Shown: in pieces, positions 6,080 to 6,818 of the stretch
Position numbering within the stretch: the stretch's first letter is position 1
How the letters are laid out: each line of letters begins with the position of its first letter
Origin: Actinomycetota bacterium
GTDB taxonomy: Bacteria; Zhuqueibacterota; Zhuqueibacteria; Residuimicrobiales; Krinioviventaceae
Reading direction: 5' to 3'
DNA length: 6,818 nt
Assembly: GCA_011682565.1 (NCBI GenBank)
Contig: JAACEJ010000191.1
Coordinates: 1-6,818 of the forward strand
The notes under the pieces: generated by a model
Database searches by the model: none
Told to the model about the DNA's origin: nothing
The model's input: only the letters and a program-made list of their open reading frames with translations
Program-made: the position numbers and the translations under genes

Positions 6080-6382
6080 ATGTATAAAATACTTTTATTA
6101 GATGATGACATCGATTTTGTCATAGAAATACAAAAGCTGTTTCCCCGCGATACCGAATGGCTGGCGACAATTGACAGTAAAAATGCGCTGGAATTGCTGA
6201 ATCAGCATATATTCGACTTTGTCATTGTACGCAAACATAATGAGACCCTGTTGCAGGAATGTCTGGCCCTGCATAGTCAAAATACACCAACATCCGAATT
6301 GAAACTTTTCAAACGCGTCATTTTACTGCCGAAAAAGTATTGGAAGAGGCAGATAAAAAAGAAACTTTTCCAAGGGGGATAA
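6080..6382 (+). pseudogene. Degenerate receiver-domain protein, probably decaying
   Basis: The first 65 or so residues follow a response-regulator receiver: MYKILLLDDDIDF with acidic D8-D10, an alternating helix/strand pattern, then FDFVIVRKHNE, where Arg51 stands at the position of the phosphoacceptor Asp (compare D54 in the intact regulator). After about residue 70 the frame turns basic (KKYWKRQIKKKLFQGG) and no longer looks like a receiver. The frame ending at TGA 6394-6396 instead encodes TRHFTAEKVLEEADKK, which resembles the K-P-F-x-A-E-x-L end of a receiver. An internal deletion with frameshift would explain this. No Shine-Dalgarno site precedes the ATG, and an in-frame stop lies just upstream. 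It may alternatively be a working pseudo-receiver with no phosphorylation. The 67-nt gap to the lipoprotein gene allows co-transcription. Confidence 0.55.
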
Positions 6383-6449
6383 ATGACCCAAGATGATCCG
6401 GCACGCCGGGGGGAGGCGCGCTGGAAAATTAATAAAGGAGGATTGTTCA

Positions 6450-6818
6450 ATGAAAAAGAACCTTTTGTTTTTGGCCGCTCTCGTTAGCATAATCTCTTTG
6501 AGTAGCTGCGCCTACGTACTCACACCTGTAATGGGAGGATTATATACTGACGTAACTGCACCGATTACCTATGAATCCGGTAATCAAGATCAGCAATATC
6601 AAGTTTTAGGTGAGGTGGAAGGAACAGCAACGGCAAACTCAATATTTGGAATAATAGCCACGGGCGATGCAAGTGTATATTCTGCTTACAAAAATGCATT
6701 GAGTAAAAAGCCAGGCACTGACAATTTAATAGATGTAATGATTGATTATAAAGGGAATAGTTTTCTGGGTCTTTTCGCCAGTTATACAACAATAGTGAGA
6801 GGCAAAGCTGTAAAATAT
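6450..6818 (+). CDS. TRL-like small lipoprotein (3' partial)
   Basis: The frame is open from the ATG at 6450 to the last base, 123 residues with no stop, so the end lies outside the window, probably close by. Residues 1-20 form a lipoprotein signal: MKKN, a hydrophobic core, then the lipobox LSSC with Cys20 as the lipidation site. The mature part starts AYVLTPVMGGLYTDVTAP and contains FGIIATGDASVYSAYKNAL and LGLFASYTTIVRGKA. These resemble the GDAS and YTT-x-V-x-G motifs of TRL-like family lipoproteins; a related Bacteroidota-type family (such as DUF6567) is an alternative. The function of such proteins is unknown, but they would be anchored on the periplasmic side of a membrane. AGGAGGA at 6436-6442, seven bases before the ATG, is one of the best ribosome binding sites here and indicates strong expression. 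Confidence 0.8.
   Translation, partial: MKKNLLFLAALVSIISLSSCAYVLTPVMGGLYTDVTAPITYESGNQDQQYQVLGEVEGTATANSIFGIIATGDASVYSAYKNALSKKPGTDNLIDVMIDYKGNSFLGLFASYTTIVRGKAVKY

Noticed and set aside
6394..6406. CCGG-CACG-CCGG followed by a G-run as a terminator
   Set aside because: The stem is only 4 bp and no T-run follows on the plus strand.
6395..6420. CCGGCACG at 6398 as a second sigma-54 site before the lipoprotein
   Set aside because: GGCAC is present, but the base pair 10 positions further is GG with no TTGC, so the -12 element is missing.
6383..6490. Small frame of about 35 codons starting ATG directly after the receiver-like stop, with AGGGGG just ahead
   Set aside because: It overlaps the well-supported lipoprotein start in another frame, matches nothing I recognise, and the G-run may be chance. 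It could at most act in translational coupling.
6565..6792. 75-codon minus-strand frame
   Set aside because: It is antisense to the lipoprotein, which has a signal peptide, lipobox and ribosome binding site. The antisense translation has no recognisable features.

Overview
The window comes from a moderately AT-rich bacterial genome. Clear Shine-Dalgarno sites precede most of the intact genes. A secreted FG-GAP/ASPIC-UnbV propeller, an NtrC-type regulator, a lipoprotein and 23S-rRNA-intervening-protein-like cassettes together suggest an environmental lineage near the FCB group (Calditrichota, KSB1 or Ignavibacteria-like). This placement is a weak inference: no rRNA or marker gene is present.

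Layout. (1) Bases 1-4024 hold a two-gene operon with an 8-nt overlap. The first gene is a membrane histidine kinase whose sensor is a seven-bladed, calcium-loop-bearing FG-GAP propeller plus an ASPIC/UnbV domain. It is open to the left edge, so its secretion signal is probably outside the window. The second gene is a complete sigma-54-dependent NtrC-family response regulator. (2) Bases 4024-4900 are eroded mobile-type DNA. A four-helix-bundle (23S rRNA intervening-sequence protein) gene is broken by a stop and a frameshift and is flanked by word-shuffled inverted repeats. A second, different inverted-repeat pair follows with no gene inside. (3) Bases 4893-5470 encode a type II toxin-antitoxin pair: a small helical antitoxin and an intact MazF/PemK-type endoribonuclease. 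(4) Bases 5509-5812 hold a second, truncated copy of the four-helix-bundle gene, about 93% identical to the first over 68 nt and interrupted by a 94-nt insertion. The toxin-antitoxin pair therefore sits between direct repeats. (5) Bases 5783-6079 are gene-free but contain a sigma-54-like -24/-12 element and a small hairpin. (6) Bases 6080-6382 encode a degenerate receiver-domain protein with Arg where the phosphoacceptor Asp should be and a likely C-terminal frameshift. (7) Bases 6450-6818 encode a small TRL-like lipoprotein that runs off the right edge.

How it may work together. The kinase would sense something in the periplasm through the propeller and phosphorylate the regulator, which would activate sigma-54 promoters. 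The only sigma-54-like site I could find lies ahead of the degenerate receiver and the lipoprotein, so these may be targets; this is inference only. The central part is a small accessory island in which selfish or addictive elements have accumulated behind the operon.
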